Position numbers and translations under genes: made by a program
Assembly (NCBI RefSeq): GCF_030161635.1
Contig: NZ_BSUO01000001.1
Location: 1,593,199 to 1,657,198, forward strand
Direction: 5' to 3'
Source of the DNA: Mobilicoccus caccae
GTDB lineage: Bacteria > Actinomycetota > Actinomycetes > Actinomycetales > Dermatophilaceae
Length of the DNA stretch: 64,000 bases
Shown: positions 1 to 7,568 of the stretch, in pieces
Layout: the number at the start of each line of letters is the position of its first letter
Numbering within the stretch: position 1 is the first letter of the stretch
Notes under the pieces: generated by a model
Database searches by the model: none
What the model was told of the DNA's origin: nothing
Seen by the model: only the letters and a program-made list of their open reading frames with translations

Positions 1-974
1 TCGTCGACCGGTTCGGGGTGGCCACGGTCCCCGAGGGGATCGAGCTGCGCGAGGCCGGGGTGCGGCTGCCGATCCTCAAGCTCTCACACGCCTTCCCCGA
101 GGAGGTCGACGCCGCGCTCGAGGCCGACCTCGAACTGGCCGTCGTCGACCAGGACGGTGTCGAGGCGGTCGAACGGGCCGCCGAGAGCCGTGGGATCACC
201 GCGCCGGTGCACCTCAAGGTCGACACCGGCATGGGGCGCATCGGTGTCCGCCCCGACGCCGCGGTCGACCTGGCGGCGCGGATCGAGGAGTCCCCGCACC
301 TGCACCTGCTCGGCGTGTTCACCCACTGCCCGGTGAGCGACGCCCCCGCCCAGGACGTGTTCACCGGGGGACAGATCCGCCTGTTCACCGAGACCGTCCA
401 GGCGATCGAGGCCCGCGTCGGCCGGTCCATCGAGTTGGTCCACATGGCCAATTCCGGTGCGGTGCTGGGCCACCCGGACGCGTACTTCACCATGGTGCGC
501 CCCGGCATCATGACGTACGGCTACTACCCGGACGCGACGACGCCGCACTCGATCGACCTGCGACCGGCGGTCACCTGGTCCACGCGCATCTCCTTCGTCA
601 AGCAGGTGCGGGCGGGGGAGACCGTCGGCTACGGCCGCACTTGGACCGCGGATCGCGACACCTGGGTGGGCACGATCCCCGTGGGGTACGGCGACGGGTA
701 CGACCGCCACCTGAGCAACCGCGGCACGGTCCTCGTGGGCGGTCGGCGCCTGCCGATCGTCGGACGGGTCTGCATGGACCAGTCGATGATCGACCTCGGG
801 CCGGAGCCGAGCGCGCGGGTGGGCGACGAGGTCCTCCTGCTCGGCACGAGCGGATCGGAGTCCTACACCGCCTCCGACATGGCGGCCGACCTCGGCACGA
901 TCAGCTACGAGATCACGTGCTCGATGGCCGGGCGGGTCACGCGCGTGTACACCGGGGCGCACGCCGACGACTGA
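1..974 (+). CDS. alr: Alanine racemase, 3' part (5' end outside window)
   Basis: PLP-dependent alanine racemase, which makes D-alanine for peptidoglycan in the cytoplasm. The reading frame is open from base 3, so the true start lies upstream; about 323 residues are present, against roughly 370-390 for the family. The N-terminal segment with the PLP lysine is therefore not visible. The C-terminal beta domain is clear: VGYGRTW (loop of the catalytic tyrosine), IPVGYGDGYDR and GRVCMDQSMIDLG are family hallmarks. The barrel segment HLKVDTGMGRIGV is also typical. The next gene, an acyl-CoA ligase, follows on the same strand after about 100 bases. Identification is firm; only the 5' end is missing. 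Confidence 0.95.
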   Translation, partial: VDRFGVATVPEGIELREAGVRLPILKLSHAFPEEVDAALEADLELAVVDQDGVEAVERAAESRGITAPVHLKVDTGMGRIGVRPDAAVDLAARIEESPHLHLLGVFTHCPVSDAPAQDVFTGGQIRLFTETVQAIEARVGRSIELVHMANSGAVLGHPDAYFTMVRPGIMTYGYYPDATTPHSIDLRPAVTWSTRISFVKQVRAGETVGYGRTWTADRDTWVGTIPVGYGDGYDRHLSNRGTVLVGGRRLPIVGRVCMDQSMIDLGPEPSARVGDEVLLLGTSGSESYTASDMAADLGTISYEITCSMAGRVTRVYTGAHADD

Positions 975-1078
975 GGGGCGAGGCGCCCGCTGAGGTGCAT
1001 CGCGGCACGTCGTGGCGTTCCACCTGGGAGAGCGGGCCCGATAGCCTGCGGGTTCAGTCCTCGACAAGGGAGTCGCCC

Positions 1079-2560
1079 ATGAACCTCGCGCAGAACCTCG
1101 CCCGTACGGCCGCCGAACGGCCCGACGTCGTCGCCCTCAAGCACGACGACGACCTCTGGAGCTTCGCTCGTCTCGCGGACGCCTCGGCCCGGTTCGCCGC
1201 CCATCTGCGCAGCCGCGGAGTGGCTCCGGGCGACCGGGTGGCCCTGAGCCTGCCCAACATCCCGGCCTTCGCGGTCGTCTACTACGGCGCCCTGTCGGTC
1301 GGTGCGGTCATCGTGCCGATGAACCCGCTGTTCAAGCCGCGCGAGGTCACGTTCTACCTGCAGGACGCCGGCGTGCGCCTGCTCGTGTGCCTGCCCGGGT
1401 CCGACGCGGCGGAGGCCGCGGCCTCGCTCGACATCGACGTGATTCCCGTGGACACGCTGCCCGGCCTCCTCGCCGAGACCGAGCCCGACCACCGCATCGA
1501 GGAGGCCGACGACGAGGACACCGCGGTCCTGCTCTACACCTCCGGGACGACCGGCTCGCCCAAGGGCGCCGAGCTGCGCCACCGCAACCTGGAGTCCAAC
1601 CAGCGCGTCACCGGCGAGACGCTCATGGAGGCGACCGAGGGCGACGTGGTCATGGGGTGTCTGCCCCTGTTCCACGTCTTCGGCATGACGTGCGCCATGA
1701 ACATGGCGATCTCGGCGGGCGTCACGCTCACGCTCATCCCGCGTTTCGAGCCCAAGAAGGCCCTGGAGATGCTCGGCCGTGACGGGGTGACGATCTTCAT
1801 CGGCGTCCCGACGATGTACGGGGCCCTGCTGGCGGCCTCCGAGGGGGTGGACGCCCTCGACGTCGGCTCGCTGCGTCTGTGCATCAGCGGCGGGTCGTCC
1901 ATGCCGGTCGAGCTGATGAAGCGGTTCGAGCAGCGCTTCGACTGCGTCATCCTCGAGGGCTACGGACTCTCGGAGACCTCACCGGTCGCCTCGTTCAACC
2001 AGCCGCACATCGAGCGCAAGCCCGGCTCGATCGGTGTTCCGGTGCGTGGCGTGGAGATGAAGCTCATCCCCGTCGACAGCGAGGAGGGCGCCGACGACGC
2101 GGGCATCGGTGAGATCGCCATCCGCGGCGAGAACATCATGCGGGGCTACTGGAACAAGCCCGAGGCCACCGAGGCCGTGCTCGACGCCGACGGGTGGTTC
2201 CGCAGCGGTGACCTGGGGCGCGTCGACGAGGACGGCTACTACTACATCGTCGACCGCGCCAAGGACCTCATCATCCGCGGCGGGTACAACGTGTACCCGC
2301 GCGAGGTGGAGGAGGTGCTGTACGAGTACCCCGGCGTCGCGGAGGCGGCGGTGGTCGGGATCCACGACGACCACTACGGCGAGGAGATCGCCGCCTACGT
2401 CGTCGCCCGCGAGGGGTCCGACCTCGACGTCGAGGAGCTGCAGCGGTTCGTCAAGGAGCGGGTCGCCGCCTACAAGTACCCGCGCGTCATCCGGGTCATC
2501 GAGGAGCTGCCCAAGGGTGCGACCGGCAAGATCCTCAAGCGGGAACTGCGCCAGGCCTAG
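1079..2560 (+). CDS. fadD: Long-chain acyl-CoA synthetase (FadD-type AMP-forming ligase)
   Basis: Adenylate-forming ligase of 493 residues that activates a carboxylic acid, probably a long-chain fatty acid, to its CoA thioester. The phosphate loop YTSGTTGSPKG is near residues 153-163. GYGLSETSP, GWFRSGDLGRVDEDG and the hinge region KDLIIRGGYNVYPREVEEVL follow in the expected order, and the catalytic C-terminal lysine lies in PKGATGKILKREL. The ATG at 1079 is chosen because AAGGGAG sits about 7 bases upstream; the frame is open much further upstream, but only across alr. A TAGCCT -10-like box near 1042 may start a short leader. Substrate chain length cannot be read from sequence. Confidence 0.93.
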   Translation: MNLAQNLARTAAERPDVVALKHDDDLWSFARLADASARFAAHLRSRGVAPGDRVALSLPNIPAFAVVYYGALSVGAVIVPMNPLFKPREVTFYLQDAGVRLLVCLPGSDAAEAAASLDIDVIPVDTLPGLLAETEPDHRIEEADDEDTAVLLYTSGTTGSPKGAELRHRNLESNQRVTGETLMEATEGDVVMGCLPLFHVFGMTCAMNMAISAGVTLTLIPRFEPKKALEMLGRDGVTIFIGVPTMYGALLAASEGVDALDVGSLRLCISGGSSMPVELMKRFEQRFDCVILEGYGLSETSPVASFNQPHIERKPGSIGVPVRGVEMKLIPVDSEEGADDAGIGEIAIRGENIMRGYWNKPEATEAVLDADGWFRSGDLGRVDEDGYYYIVDRAKDLIIRGGYNVYPREVEEVLYEYPGVAEAAVVGIHDDHYGEEIAAYVVAREGSDLDVEELQRFVKERVAAYKYPRVIRVIEELPKGATGKILKRELRQA

Positions 2561-2601
2561 AGGGGGCGGGGGAGCCCCGTCATGAGCGCGAGGAACGCGA
2601 G

Positions 2602-2632
2602 AGAGCCGGTGCCCACCTGGGGCACCGGCTCT
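2602..2632. terminator. Bidirectional hairpin terminator between fadD and nlpC
   Basis: A perfect 13-bp stem (arms 2602-2614 and 2620-2632) with a 5-base loop lies between two convergent genes. There is no long T-run, as is common in high-GC actinobacteria. It should serve both fadD (+) and the NlpC/P60 gene (-). Confidence 0.75.
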
Positions 2633-2663
2633 GCTCGTCCGGGAACTCGTCGCCGTCGTGCGA

Positions 2664-3128
2664 TCAGCGCACGCGGCCGAACGCGGCTCCGCTGCGGATC
2701 TTGGCGAGCTTGACCACGTCGCCGCTGCGCGGCGAGTGCCACATGCGGCCGTTACCGGCGTAGATGCCGACGTGCGTCTTGCGCTTGCCGCCGTAGAACA
2801 CGAGGTCGCCGGGGCGGGCCTGGCCGCGGTTGAGCTTGATGCTCGCGCGGTACTGAGCGTCGGCCGTGCGCGGGATCTTCTTGCCCATGCGGGCGAAGGT
2901 CCAGCTGGTGAAGCCGGAGCAGTCGAAGGCGCGCGGGCCGGTGGCGCCCCAGCGGTACGGCGTGCCCTTCTTGGTGGAGGCGATGCTGACGGCCTTGACA
3001 CCCTGGGAGGAGGTGATGGCGGCGTCGGCGGCAGGGGCGGCGGTGACGGCGAGGCCACCGGAGAGGGAGAGAGCGAGGGCGCCGGTGACGGCAAGGCGTG
3101 CGGAGACGCCCTTGATGGAGTTCTTCAT
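2664..3128 (-). CDS. Secreted NlpC/P60 peptidoglycan hydrolase
   Basis: Exported cell-wall endopeptidase of 154 residues. A Sec signal peptide occupies about residues 1-36 (positive start MKNSIKGVSAR, hydrophobic stretch, then AAPAADA). The NlpC/P60 domain fills the rest: Cys70 in DCSGF, His119 in THVGIY and His131 in MWHSP form the catalytic triad. It has no extra wall-binding or coiled-coil domain, so it is a minimal member; it should cleave stem-peptide bonds such as D-Glu-mDAP in secreted form. Expression is apparently controlled by a long leader with a c-di-AMP riboswitch and a CRP-like site. Wall hydrolases are a known target class of that riboswitch in actinobacteria, which supports both calls. 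Confidence 0.93.
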   Translation of the reverse strand: MKNSIKGVSARLAVTGALALSLSGGLAVTAAPAADAAITSSQGVKAVSIASTKKGTPYRWGATGPRAFDCSGFTSWTFARMGKKIPRTADAQYRASIKLNRGQARPGDLVFYGGKRKTHVGIYAGNGRMWHSPRSGDVVKLAKIRSGAAFGRVR

Positions 3129-3159
3129 GGTGACGATGGGGTTCCAGGAGGCGCTTGCG

Positions 3160-3350
3160 AAGCGTGACCTGTCGGGTTCGGAAACCTGGTGTTCCCGGCC
3201 TTGGCGGTTTGTGCCGCGCAGGCTTCACCCCGAGGACGTTCCTCCTGATCAGGAGTCGCGCCCGTACTGCTCGGGTGCTCCGTTCCCGCCACCCACACAT
3301 CTCTGCGTGAGGAGAACCGATTCGCGGTGGCGGGATTCAGCGTCGTGAAC
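3160..3350 (-). ncRNA. c-di-AMP riboswitch (ydaO/yuaA leader) of the NlpC/P60 gene
   Basis: Read on the minus strand, the leader holds the segments typical of ydaO-yuaA aptamers: CGCTGAATCCCGCC near 3335, GGGTGGCGGGAACGGAGCAC near 3285, GGGGTGAAGCC near 3222 and CCGAACCCGACAGG near 3172, in the expected order. These are the conserved motifs of RF00379. It lies 30-230 bases upstream of a peptidoglycan hydrolase, the classical actinobacterial target, where c-di-AMP binding turns expression off. Boundaries are approximate; the expression platform should lie between the 3' end of the aptamer and the start codon at 3128. Confidence 0.85.
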
Positions 3351-3381
3351 CGGTGGCATCCCAGGGGTGGACGCCGCACAG

Positions 3382-3411
3382 AACATAACGACTGAGCAAC
3401 GACGAAACCAA
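3382..3411 (-). promoter_or_regulatory. Promoter of the riboswitch-NlpC transcript
   Basis: On the minus strand TTGGTT (3411-3406) and TATGTT (3387-3382) are separated by 18 bases. The predicted transcription start is near 3375, just upstream of the aptamer. This is AT-rich for this genome. Inferred from consensus only. Confidence 0.5.
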
Positions 3412-3427
3412 TCTGTAACCCACTTAA

Positions 3428-3441
3428 GTGACGCACATCAC
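3428..3441. promoter_or_regulatory. CRP/GlxR-like operator upstream of the NlpC gene
   Basis: The site GTGA-N6-TCAC matches the core of the CRP-family consensus TGTGA-N6-TCACA. Its centre lies about 60 bases upstream of the predicted transcription start, a class I activator position. Resuscitation-promoting and wall-hydrolase genes of other actinobacteria are CRP targets, so the site is plausible; the outer T and A of the consensus are not kept. Confidence 0.45.
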
Positions 3442-3678
3442 GTTTACGCCGAGCCCGATGTGGGGCTGCCCCGAGGCCGATCTGTGAATCGCTCCGAACG
3501 TGTCCGTTTTGTCAACTCGGCTCGAACACGTGGTGGAACCCGTGGTCATGACAGGTGAATCGACCGCGATCCCCGGCCGGCCGTCGTTGACATCAGGCCG
3601 TCGAGGCGCCTTCGGCGAGCCTCGCGGAGGCACCCCCGGGCGACGCCGGCGGTCTCACCATCCGGATACCCGGGAACC
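3442..3678. other. Gene-free stretch upstream of the NlpC regulatory region
   Basis: This stretch separates the NlpC control region from the stop codon of the metallopeptidase gene. No credible coding frame is seen. A TTGACA-like hexamer on the minus strand near 3516 could be a second, upstream promoter, but no good -10 follows. A G/C hairpin near 3602-3625 may end the metallopeptidase transcript. Confidence 0.4.
3602..3625 (-). terminator. Possible hairpin terminator of the metallopeptidase gene
   Basis: CGAGGC pairs with GCCTCG and an inner GCC pairs with GGC around a 3-base loop, with a 2-base bulge. It lies just after the stop codon at 3679 on the minus strand. There is no U-tract, so the call is weak. 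Confidence 0.35.
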
Positions 3679-4587
3679 TCAGAGTCGGGAGGCCCGGAAC
3701 GTGTCGCAGGTGTTGATGTCGTCGGTCTCGTATCCGGTCATGAACCACCGCTGACGCTGCTCGGAGGTCCCGTGGGTGAAGTTCTCCGGTGACACCCGGC
3801 CCTGCGCCGTCTGCTGGATGCGGTCGTCGCCGACGGCCTCCGCGGCCGACAGAGCGTCGCGCAGGTCCTTCTCGGTGAAGGGCTTGAGGAAGGCGCGCCC
3901 GTTCTGGTCCTTGGTCTCCACGGCACCACGGGCCCACATGCCGGCGAGGCAGTCGGCCATGAGCTCGATCTTGACCCCACCGCTCTCGGGGCCCTTGGGG
4001 TCCTGCTGCGCGCGGCCGAGCAGGCCGAGCTGGTCCTGCAGGGCGTGGCCGTACTCGTGGGCCACGACGTACTGCTGGGCCAGGGGACCGCTGGAGGAGC
4101 CGAACTGCTTCTCGAGGACCTGGAAGAAGTCGTCGTCCATGTAGACGGTCTTGTCGAGCGGGCAGTAGAACGGGCCGACCTCGTTGGAGGCGGTGCCGCA
4201 GGCCGACCGCTGGGGCTGGTTGTAGAGGACCATCTTCGTGTCCTGCCATTCGGCCCTCCCGCCGGAGGCCTCCGGCAGCTTCTTGGTCCAGAAGGCCTGG
4301 ACGCTCTGGCGGGCGCCCACGATCCGGCACTCGACGTCGGTGTTGGCGTCCTTGCCGGTGCGGCACTTCTCCGCCAGGTCGTTCGCCTGCGAAGTGCTGC
4401 TCGTGGCCTGCGGTTGCTGCTGCGGCGCCTGCTCGGTCGGGCTGCCGCCCATGAGCAGGTAGATCACGAACACGATGACGCCGAGGAGGCCGCCACCGCC
4501 GCCGATGGCCAGTCCGCGGCCTCGGCCGCCTCAGCCGCCGCGTGAGACACCCGAGGTGTCGAGCTGGGCATCGTCGTTGAACGTCAT
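3679..4587 (-). CDS. Neutral zinc metallopeptidase (YpfJ/PF04228 family) with in-frame TGA at codon 19
   Basis: Membrane-anchored zinc protease of the YpfJ family. The zinc motif HEYGH (about residues 177-181 of the full frame) is followed by ELMADCLAGMW, which carries the third ligand region. Cysteine pairs typical of the family are present. One N-terminal transmembrane helix (LLGVIVFVIYLLM) is preceded by a Gly/Arg-rich stretch. The ATG at 4587 has a good GGAGG site and begins MTFNDDAQLDTSG, the usual family N-terminus. Codon 19 (4533-4531) is TGA inside the Gly/Arg-rich linker, with the same frame resuming immediately. CGA (Arg) to TGA is the simplest explanation: a sequencing error, a nonsense mutation or readthrough. 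A GTG at 4473 could restart translation, but it would lose part of the membrane helix. Confidence 0.8.
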
Positions 4588-4751
4588 GGGTGCCTCCGCG
4601 GAGTCGGGCCGGCAGCAGGAAGGACCGGCTCGACTAGAATATCCGGCGGCCCCGCCACAAGCCCACCTGAAAACGCGCTGACGTGCATCGATGCTGCAAT
4701 GCGCCTGGTGGCAGGCGAGTTCGGGCCGGCTTCTACCGAGAGGAACTCCAC

Positions 4752-6350
4752 GTGATCGCCGCGACCGGCATCGAGCTGCGCGCAGGCTCCCGACTCCTCA
4801 TCCGGGACGCGACGTTCCGGGTGGCGCCGGGAGACCGTGTCGGCCTCGTCGGACGTAACGGCGCGGGCAAGACCACGCTGACCAAGGTGCTCGCCGGCTG
4901 GTCCCAGCCCGCCGCCGGGTCGCTCACCACCTCGGGTGACATCGGCTACCTCCCGCAGGACCCGCGCGACGGCGACCTCGACGTCATGGCGCGCGGACGC
5001 ATCCTCTCCGCGCGTGGTCTGGACGACATCGTCCGCAAGATGCGTGAGACCGAGGGCGCGATGGCCAGCGCCGACGTCGAGACCCATGAACGGGCCATGG
5101 AGCGCTACCCCAAGCTGCAGGCGCGGTTCGAGGCGGCCGGTGGGTACGCCGCCGAGTCGGAGGCGGCCGCGATCGCCTCGGCCCTCGGGCTCGACGACCG
5201 CATCCTCGGCATGGAGCTGCGGCATCTCTCCGGTGGTCAGCGGCGCCGGGTCGAGCTGACCCGCATCCTCTACTCGGGCGCTTCGACGTTGCTCCTGGAC
5301 GAGCCCACCAACCACCTCGACGCCGACTCCATCGTGTGGCTGCGCGACTACCTCAAGGCTTACAAGGGCGGGCTCATCGTCATCAGTCACGACGTGGCGC
5401 TGCTCGACGAGGTCGTCAACAAGGTGTTCCACCTCGACGCCAACCGGTCGGAGTTGGATCAGTACAACGTCGGCTGGCGCACCTACCTCACCCAGCGCGA
5501 GACCGACGAGAAGCGCCGCAAGCGTGAGCGCGCCAACGTCGAGAAGAAGGCCGGGGCGCTCATGGCGCAGGCCGACAAGATGCGGGCCAAGGCCACCAAG
5601 GCCGTCGCCGCGCAGAACATGGCGCGCCGCGCCGAGAAGATGCTGTCGGGCCTGGAGGACCAGCGGATGAGCGACAAGGTCGCCAAGCTGCGCTTCCCGA
5701 AGCCCGCGGCCTGTGGACGCACCCCGCTGACCGCCAAGGAACTGTCGCGCTCCTACGGATCGCTGGAGGTATTCACCGACGTCGACCTGGCGATCGACCG
5801 GGGGAGCAAGGTCGTCGTCCTCGGCCTCAACGGCGCGGGCAAGACGACGCTGCTGCGCATCCTCGGCGGTATCGACGCCCCCGACACCGGCGAGGTCGTG
5901 CCCGGACACGGGCTCAAGCTCGGCTACTACGCTCAGGAGCACGAGAACCTCGACGTCGAGCGCACCGTGCTGGAGAACATGAAGACGGCGGCACCCGACC
6001 TCGGCGAGACCGAGGTCCGCAAGGTGCTCGGCAGCTTCCTGTTCTCCGGCGACGACGTGGACAAACCCGCGCGGGTCCTCTCCGGCGGAGAGAAGACGCG
6101 GCTCTCGCTGGCGACGCTCGTCGTGAGCAGCGCCAACGTCCTGCTCCTCGACGAACCGACGAACAACCTCGACCCGGCGAGCCGGGAGGAGATCCTCGGG
6201 GCGCTGCGCGCCTACGAGGGCGCTGTGGTCCTCGTCAGCCACGACGAGGGCGCCGTCCAGGCGCTCGAGCCCGAGCGGGTGCTGCTGCTGCCCGACGGGG
6301 TCGAGGACCACTGGGGCCCGGACTACCTCGACCTCATCAGCCTGGCCTGA
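4752..6350 (+). CDS. ABC-F family ATP-binding protein
   Basis: Cytosolic ABC-F ATPase of 532 residues with two nucleotide-binding domains and no membrane segments; such proteins act on the ribosome (translation factor or antibiotic protection). NBD1 has [20 protein letters not shown] and LLLDEPTNHLD; NBD2 has [21 protein letters not shown] and LLLDEPTNNLD. The linker between them is strongly basic and helical (about residues 255-310), like the P-site tRNA interaction motif of the family. The start is the GTG at 4752 with GAGAGGA 7 bases upstream; the frame opens earlier at 4683, but that stretch lacks family similarity. Whether it is a housekeeping factor or gives drug tolerance cannot be decided here. 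Confidence 0.9.
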   Translation: MIAATGIELRAGSRLLIRDATFRVAPGDRVGLVGRNGAGKTTLTKVLAGWSQPAAGSLTTSGDIGYLPQDPRDGDLDVMARGRILSARGLDDIVRKMRETEGAMASADVETHERAMERYPKLQARFEAAGGYAAESEAAAIASALGLDDRILGMELRHLSGGQRRRVELTRILYSGASTLLLDEPTNHLDADSIVWLRDYLKAYKGGLIVISHDVALLDEVVNKVFHLDANRSELDQYNVGWRTYLTQRETDEKRRKRERANVEKKAGALMAQADKMRAKATKAVAAQNMARRAEKMLSGLEDQRMSDKVAKLRFPKPAACGRTPLTAKELSRSYGSLEVFTDVDLAIDRGSKVVVLGLNGAGKTTLLRILGGIDAPDTGEVVPGHGLKLGYYAQEHENLDVERTVLENMKTAAPDLGETEVRKVLGSFLFSGDDVDKPARVLSGGEKTRLSLATLVVSSANVLLLDEPTNNLDPASREEILGALRAYEGAVVLVSHDEGAVQALEPERVLLLPDGVEDHWGPDYLDLISLA

Positions 6351-6363
6351 GGCCGCCGGCTGC

Positions 6364-6717
6364 TCAGAGGTCCATGAGCAGTGCGAGGGTCTCGCGGATC
6401 TCCCCGAGGGCCACGGGGCCGACGTTTCCTGTGCGTGCATGGATGCGGATCGTGGCCACGGAGCGCACGTGCTGGCACTGCGCTGCAGACGGCTCGGCGA
6501 GCTCGTTCTGCTCATCCGGATCGATGTGGACCTCGCTCCGGCTCCGACGCAACGTTGGGGTCAACGGCACGACCTGGATGACGTTGGGGGCGCCCCTTGA
6601 GATGCGGGCGGCTGTCACGACGACAGCGGGGCGCCGCAGCCCGGCCGCGCTGCCCGTGGGCGTGCCCAGGTCCCGCCGCGACACGCCCGCTGATCGGCGG
6701 GATCGTTCGACGGACAC
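6364..6717 (-). CDS. MazF/PemK-like endoribonuclease toxin, orphan and N-terminally degenerate
   Basis: Protein of up to 117 residues matching the PemK/MazF fold: DLGTPTGSAAGLRRPAVVV, then NVIQVVPLTP and QCQHVRSVATIRI with the family's conserved Ser/Thr-containing strands, and a C-terminal helix ALGEIRETLALLMDL. The first strand is poor: the usual GD-V-W segment before DLGTPTG is absent and the residues in its place (SAGVSRR) do not match. No antitoxin gene is next to it; the upstream neighbour is the divergent crotonase gene starting 13 bases away, and the ABC-F gene converges 13 bases after its stop. It may be a decayed or solitary toxin. The start is uncertain; a GTG at VSRRDLG is an alternative. 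Confidence 0.65.
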   Translation of the reverse strand: MSVERSRRSAGVSRRDLGTPTGSAAGLRRPAVVVTAARISRGAPNVIQVVPLTPTLRRSRSEVHIDPDEQNELAEPSAAQCQHVRSVATIRIHARTGNVGPVALGEIRETLALLMDL

Positions 6718-6718
6718 C

Positions 6719-6724
6719 TAGAGT
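6719..6724 (+). promoter_or_regulatory. -10 box for a leaderless crotonase transcript
   Basis: TAGAGT ends 6 bases before the ATG at 6731 and no Shine-Dalgarno sequence is present, so transcription should start at or beside the start codon. Confidence 0.5.
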
Positions 6725-6730
6725 CGGGGC

Positions 6731-7525
6731 ATGACCAGTCCTTCCACCGACCGACCGCATCCGCGACTGCAGGTCCGCACCGACGGTGCCGTCATGACCG
6801 TCACCCTGGATGCGCCCGAGCGGCGCAACGCCCAGACCCCGTCGATGTGGGCCGCCCTGGAGCGCATCGCGACGACCGTGCCGGCCGGCGTGCGTGTCGT
6901 CGTGCTGCGCGGCGCGGGGCCCGCGTTCTCCGCCGGGCTGGACCGCGGGATGCTCGCCCCCGGGGGCATCGAGGGGGAGCCCTCGCTCCTCGGTATGGCG
7001 GCCGACGGGCCGCAGGCCCTGGCCGAGCAGATCGCCGGCTACCAGCGCGGGTTCACCGCGTGGCGGGAGTGCCCCGCCCTGGTGGTGGCGGCGGTGCAGG
7101 GGCACGCGATCGGTGCGGGCTTCCAACTCGCCCTCGCCGCCGACCTGCGGGTGGTGGCCGCCGACGTCCGCTTCGCCATGGCGGAGGTCTCCCTGGGGCT
7201 GGTTCCCGACCTCGGGGGCACTGCCGCACTCACCCGTCTCGTCGGGCCGTCTCGGGCGTTGGAGCTGTGCCTGACGGGCAGGCCCGTGGGTGTGGAGGAG
7301 GCCGTGGCCACCGGGCTCGCGAGCCTGGCCGTGGACCCCGCCGACCTCGACGCGACGGTCGAGGACCTCGTGGCCGCCGTCCTGTCTGCACCGGAGGACA
7401 CGGTGAGCGAGATCCTCGGCCTCTTCCGCGGTATCGAGAGCCGGGACGACGCCGCGCAGTTGCGGGTCGAGCGGGAGGCGCAGGGGCGCATCCTGCACGC
7501 CCGGGCGACCCAGATGCGCAGCTGA
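6731..7525 (+). CDS. Enoyl-CoA hydratase/isomerase (crotonase) family protein
   Basis: Crotonase-fold protein of 264 residues acting on acyl-CoA thioesters, probably in fatty-acid breakdown. Oxyanion-hole segments FSAGLDRGM (about residues 64-72) and GHAIGAGFQLALAADLRV are present, and the segment MAEVSLGLVPDLGGT carries one catalytic glutamate. The position of the other hydratase glutamate holds Gln (GAGFQLAL), so simple hydratase activity is not assured; an isomerase or another crotonase reaction is possible. The start ATG has a TAGAGT box 6 bases upstream and no ribosome-binding site, pointing to a leaderless mRNA. The ABC transporter gene follows 43 bases later. Confidence 0.85.
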   Translation: MTSPSTDRPHPRLQVRTDGAVMTVTLDAPERRNAQTPSMWAALERIATTVPAGVRVVVLRGAGPAFSAGLDRGMLAPGGIEGEPSLLGMAADGPQALAEQIAGYQRGFTAWRECPALVVAAVQGHAIGAGFQLALAADLRVVAADVRFAMAEVSLGLVPDLGGTAALTRLVGPSRALELCLTGRPVGVEEAVATGLASLAVDPADLDATVEDLVAAVLSAPEDTVSEILGLFRGIESRDDAAQLRVEREAQGRILHARATQMRS

Positions 7526-7568
7526 ACCCGCGAGCCTCGTCACGACACGCAGAAGGTGAGGTGGGCCC

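Noticed and set aside
3125..3436. Small open frames over the NlpC leader
   Set aside because: They overlap the riboswitch and promoter, and have neither ribosome-binding sites nor any recognisable protein pattern.
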